From contig JAFTNE010000173.1 in NCBI GenBank assembly GCA_017452035.1, forward strand, positions 1 to 6,854: a DNA stretch of 6,854 bases, written 5' to 3'. Under the pieces are notes generated by a model, which saw only the letters and a program-made list of their open reading frames with translations, made no database searches and was not told the DNA's origin. Below are positions 5,520 to 6,854 of the stretch, piece by piece (the first letter of the stretch is position 1; each line of letters starts with the position of its first letter). The position numbers and the translations under genes were made by a program. This stretch comes from Clostridia bacterium (GTDB lineage Bacteria > Bacillota > Clostridia > Christensenellales > CAG-314).

Positions 5520-5538
5520 TAGCAAAGCTACTTTGCTA
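5520..5538. repeat. 8-bp perfect hairpin with overlapping alternative hairpin
   Basis: TAGCAAAG (5520-5527) and CTTTGCTA (5531-5538) are perfect inverted repeats around CTA. Alternatively GTAGC (5519-5523) pairs with GCTAC (5527-5531) around AAA. In addition AAACAGTAG (5514-5522) is the inverted complement of CTACTGTTT (5556-5564). Confidence 0.6.
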
Positions 5539-5552
5539 ATTGAATTGACACA

Positions 5553-5569
5553 ACCTACTGTTTTTACCA
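5553..5569 (+). repeat. 17-base direct repeat, copy 1
   Basis: ACCTACTGTTTTTACCA, identical to 5731-5747. The two copies bracket the palindromic element. Confidence 0.85.
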
Positions 5570-5584
5570 TACGTTGAAAACAAT

Positions 5585-5691
5585 GCAAATTTACTTGCAA
5601 CAGTTGCGTATAGTCAAAACGCCCTAAAAGCCTCGCCCTATGGGAGAGGTGGCAGTCAAGGGGCTGACGGAGAGGGCTAAGTTAAATTTGC
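5585..5691. repeat. Probable dispersed palindromic element (decayed copy)
   Basis: Outer arms 5585-5596 and 5679-5691 pair over 12 bp with one bulged T (5683). Inside, GCCCT (5621-5625) pairs with AGGGC (5673-5677). Hairpin CCTC-G-CCC / GGG-A-GAGG (5631-5638 / 5642-5649) has a TAT loop and one mismatch, and hairpin GTCA / TGAC (5655-5658 / 5665-5668) follows. The core GAGAGGTGGCAGTC...GACGGAGAGGG resembles, from memory, intergenic palindromes repeated many times in gut Clostridia genomes. It is GC-rich against an AT-rich surround. Only one copy is in this window, so the dispersed nature is not shown here. Confidence 0.6.
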
Positions 5692-5730
5692 CCGTTGCAC
5701 TTTCAGCGCCAACCTAAAACGCATTGGCAT

Positions 5731-5747
5731 ACCTACTGTTTTTACCA
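5731..5747 (+). repeat. 17-base direct repeat, copy 2
   Basis: Exact second copy of 5553-5569, 178 bp downstream and past the palindromic element. Long for a chance match at this distance, and long for a typical target-site duplication. Confidence 0.85.
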
Positions 5748-5821
5748 CGCTAATGCAATATTTTCGCTATAAAAAACATTGTTTATATGAGAGGTACGAC
5801 ATTAGCTTTTCCTAAAGGCAT

Positions 5822-5858
5822 AAAAAAAGAACATCCCCTCAAAAACAAGAGAATGTCC
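5822..5858 (-). terminator. Rho-independent terminator of the lipid kinase gene
   Basis: On the minus strand the arms are complementary to 5849-5858 and 5829-5838, giving a 10-bp stem that relies on three G-U wobbles, followed by seven U residues (complement of 5822-5828). In the plus direction those wobbles become A-C mismatches, so it is directional. The arms overlap an 11-base direct repeat CCTCAAAAACA (5837-5847, 5857-5867). Confidence 0.8.
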
Positions 5859-5871
5859 TCAAAAACATCAA

Positions 5872-6741
5872 TTATCTAAAAATTTTAAGTTGGTTACTTA
5901 CAATTTGCGCTTCAAGTTGTGGCATTGGTGGCAAAATTTCGCCGTCAGCCTCAAATTGACTGTCATCCAAAATTTCCACAAGTACCTTTTTGCCTTCAAA
6001 CACCTCTGCGGCATCAAGTTTGACGTGCGTTCCCTTCAAAAATCTCAATGCTGCGCCCAAAATTTTGTTTTTGGGTAGTTCGTTGATAACAACAATGCTC
6101 AACTTGCCATCGTCAATTTGCGCATCTGGGCAAACGGGCATACCACCACCAATGTACTTGCCGTTGCCAATACCAATCATAAACACACTGCGTTCCATTG
6201 GTTCGCCATCGTCAACAGTGATGCGCAAGCGGTGGAACTTTGCATGCGCCAAGGTGTGGAAAAGCGCCATGTAGTACTTGATTGTGCCGTTGCCTTTCAT
6301 TGATGCGTACTTCAACAGCACGTCAACGTCCATGCCAGCACCCAACACGTTCAAACTGCGTCCGTGGCTCAGTTGAATGTAGTCCACGTACTGTGGTTGG
6401 TTTTTCAAAATTACGTCCATCGCCTTTTTGATGTTTGTGGGGTGACCACTTGCACGCACAAAGTCGTTACCTGTGCCACAGGGAATAAGCCCCAACGTAA
6501 CGTTTTCGAAGTTTTCGATACCACACAAAACTTCGTTGAAAGAGCCATCGCCACCCATTACAAGAATTTTGCAATCAGCCTGGTGGGAAAGCTCTCTGGC
6601 AATTTCCGTTGCGTGTCCAGCTCGCTCGGTGTAGTGCACTTCAAACTGAACGTTGTTATCACTTAGTATTTGCGAAACTTTTTTTAGTGCTTTTAGGCTT
6701 TTGCCCTTGCCACCCTTTGGATTTACAATGATGTGGTACAT
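5872..6741 (-). CDS. Diacylglycerol kinase family lipid kinase (YegS/DgkB/BmrU type)
   Basis: The 289-residue length is normal for soluble bacterial lipid kinases of the DAGK catalytic family, which phosphorylate diacylglycerol or related lipids at the membrane using ATP; DgkB members recycle diacylglycerol into phosphatidic acid. The motifs appear in order: NPKGGKGK (7-14), GGDGSFNEV (63-71, the GGDG nucleotide-binding signature), GLIPCGTGNDFVRA (84-97), NVLGAGMDVDV (131-141), IGNGKYIGGGMPVCPDAQIDDG (191-212) and EADGE (264-268, where the family's catalytic Asp and Glu lie). No signal peptide or membrane helix is seen, consistent with a peripheral cytosolic enzyme. The ATG is supported by AAAGGAG (6748-6754 on the minus strand) six bases upstream. 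It is a single transcription unit with its own strong promoter and terminator. Family assignment is firm; the exact lipid (diacylglycerol, phosphatidylglycerol or undecaprenol-like) cannot be read from sequence. Confidence 0.95.
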   Translation of the reverse strand: MYHIIVNPKGGKGKSLKALKKVSQILSDNNVQFEVHYTERAGHATEIARELSHQADCKILVMGGDGSFNEVLCGIENFENVTLGLIPCGTGNDFVRASGHPTNIKKAMDVILKNQPQYVDYIQLSHGRSLNVLGAGMDVDVLLKYASMKGNGTIKYYMALFHTLAHAKFHRLRITVDDGEPMERSVFMIGIGNGKYIGGGMPVCPDAQIDDGKLSIVVINELPKNKILGAALRFLKGTHVKLDAAEVFEGKKVLVEILDDSQFEADGEILPPMPQLEAQIVSNQLKIFR

Positions 6742-6779
6742 GGTTTTCTCCTTTGGTGTAAATACTTAACCTTTGTTTA

Positions 6780-6808
6780 ATTTTACACTCAAACGTGGCA
6801 AATGTCAA
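6780..6808 (-). promoter_or_regulatory. Sigma-A promoter of the lipid kinase gene
   Basis: On the minus strand a perfect TTGACA (6803-6808) is separated by 17 bases from TAAAAT (6780-6785). The start would be near 6773, about 32 bases before the ATG. An inverted repeat CTAAC / GTTAG (6813-6817 / 6828-6832) lies just upstream. Confidence 0.88.
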
Positions 6809-6854
6809 TACTCTAACATAGCATAAAGTTAGGACATTTCAAAATATTTTACAA

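Larger units (their letters stand above)
5429..5821. other. Gene-free, repeat- and hairpin-rich intergenic region
   Basis: This lies between two terminators that face each other, so no neighbouring gene needs it as a promoter region. I find no credible ORF on either strand. It holds an 11-base direct repeat AAATACTCAAA (5464-5474, 5483-5493), an 8-bp hairpin at 5520-5538, two copies of a 17-base direct repeat (5553, 5731), and a palindromic element at 5621-5677 enclosed by inverted arms (5585-5596 / 5679-5691). A GAGAGGT at 5789-5795 looks like a ribosome binding site but is followed by no usable frame. Confidence 0.6.

Noticed and set aside
5776..5815. GAGAGGT with nearby TATATG, considered as the start of a small gene
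   Set aside because: No ATG, GTG or TTG at suitable spacing opens a frame; a stop follows within a few codons.

Overview
The window is AT-rich bacterial DNA with purine-rich Shine-Dalgarno sites, sigma-A-type promoters (several with an extended -10, TGG before TATAAT or TATTAT) and intrinsic terminators. A secreted endonuclease I carries gut-Firmicute-style modules: CxxC repeats, an OB-like domain and a C-terminal membrane tail without a sortase motif. My best guess is an uncultured low-GC Bacillota, probably a gut Clostridia relative. This rests on general resemblance only; there is no rRNA or other marker gene here.

Layout. 142-639 (-): a small multi-spanning membrane protein of unknown function, complete with promoter and terminator. 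640-1021: a divergent intergenic region holding the promoter of that gene and, further right, an extended -10 promoter for the next gene with a perfect 18-bp palindrome just upstream of its -10. 1022-1420 (+): a MutT-type Nudix hydrolase. 1597-3933 (+): a 778-residue exported nuclease of the endonuclease I family, with two CxxC-rich repeats, an OB-like domain, a beta-sandwich-like domain, a helical segment and a C-terminal membrane anchor. 3950-4546 (+): a lipoprotein 16 bp downstream of the nuclease, followed by a strong hairpin terminator. 4755-5390 (+): a four-helix membrane protein that looks internally duplicated, with its own promoter and terminator. 5429-5821: a gene-free stretch rich in inverted and direct repeats, including what looks like a decayed copy of a dispersed palindromic element. 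5872-6741 (-): a YegS/DgkB-type diacylglycerol (lipid) kinase with a near-consensus promoter and its own terminator.

How the genes work together. The nuclease and lipoprotein almost certainly form an operon acting at the cell surface, probably digesting external DNA. The Nudix gene upstream lacks an evident terminator and I found no convincing promoter in the 176-bp gap before the nuclease, so all three may share the palindrome-marked promoter; that is inference. The other three genes are single transcription units with no evident link to the nuclease. I see no CRISPR array, tRNA, transposase or phage gene. The most unusual items are the palindromic operator candidate, the modular nuclease with its lipoprotein partner, and the structured repeat region at 5514-5747.
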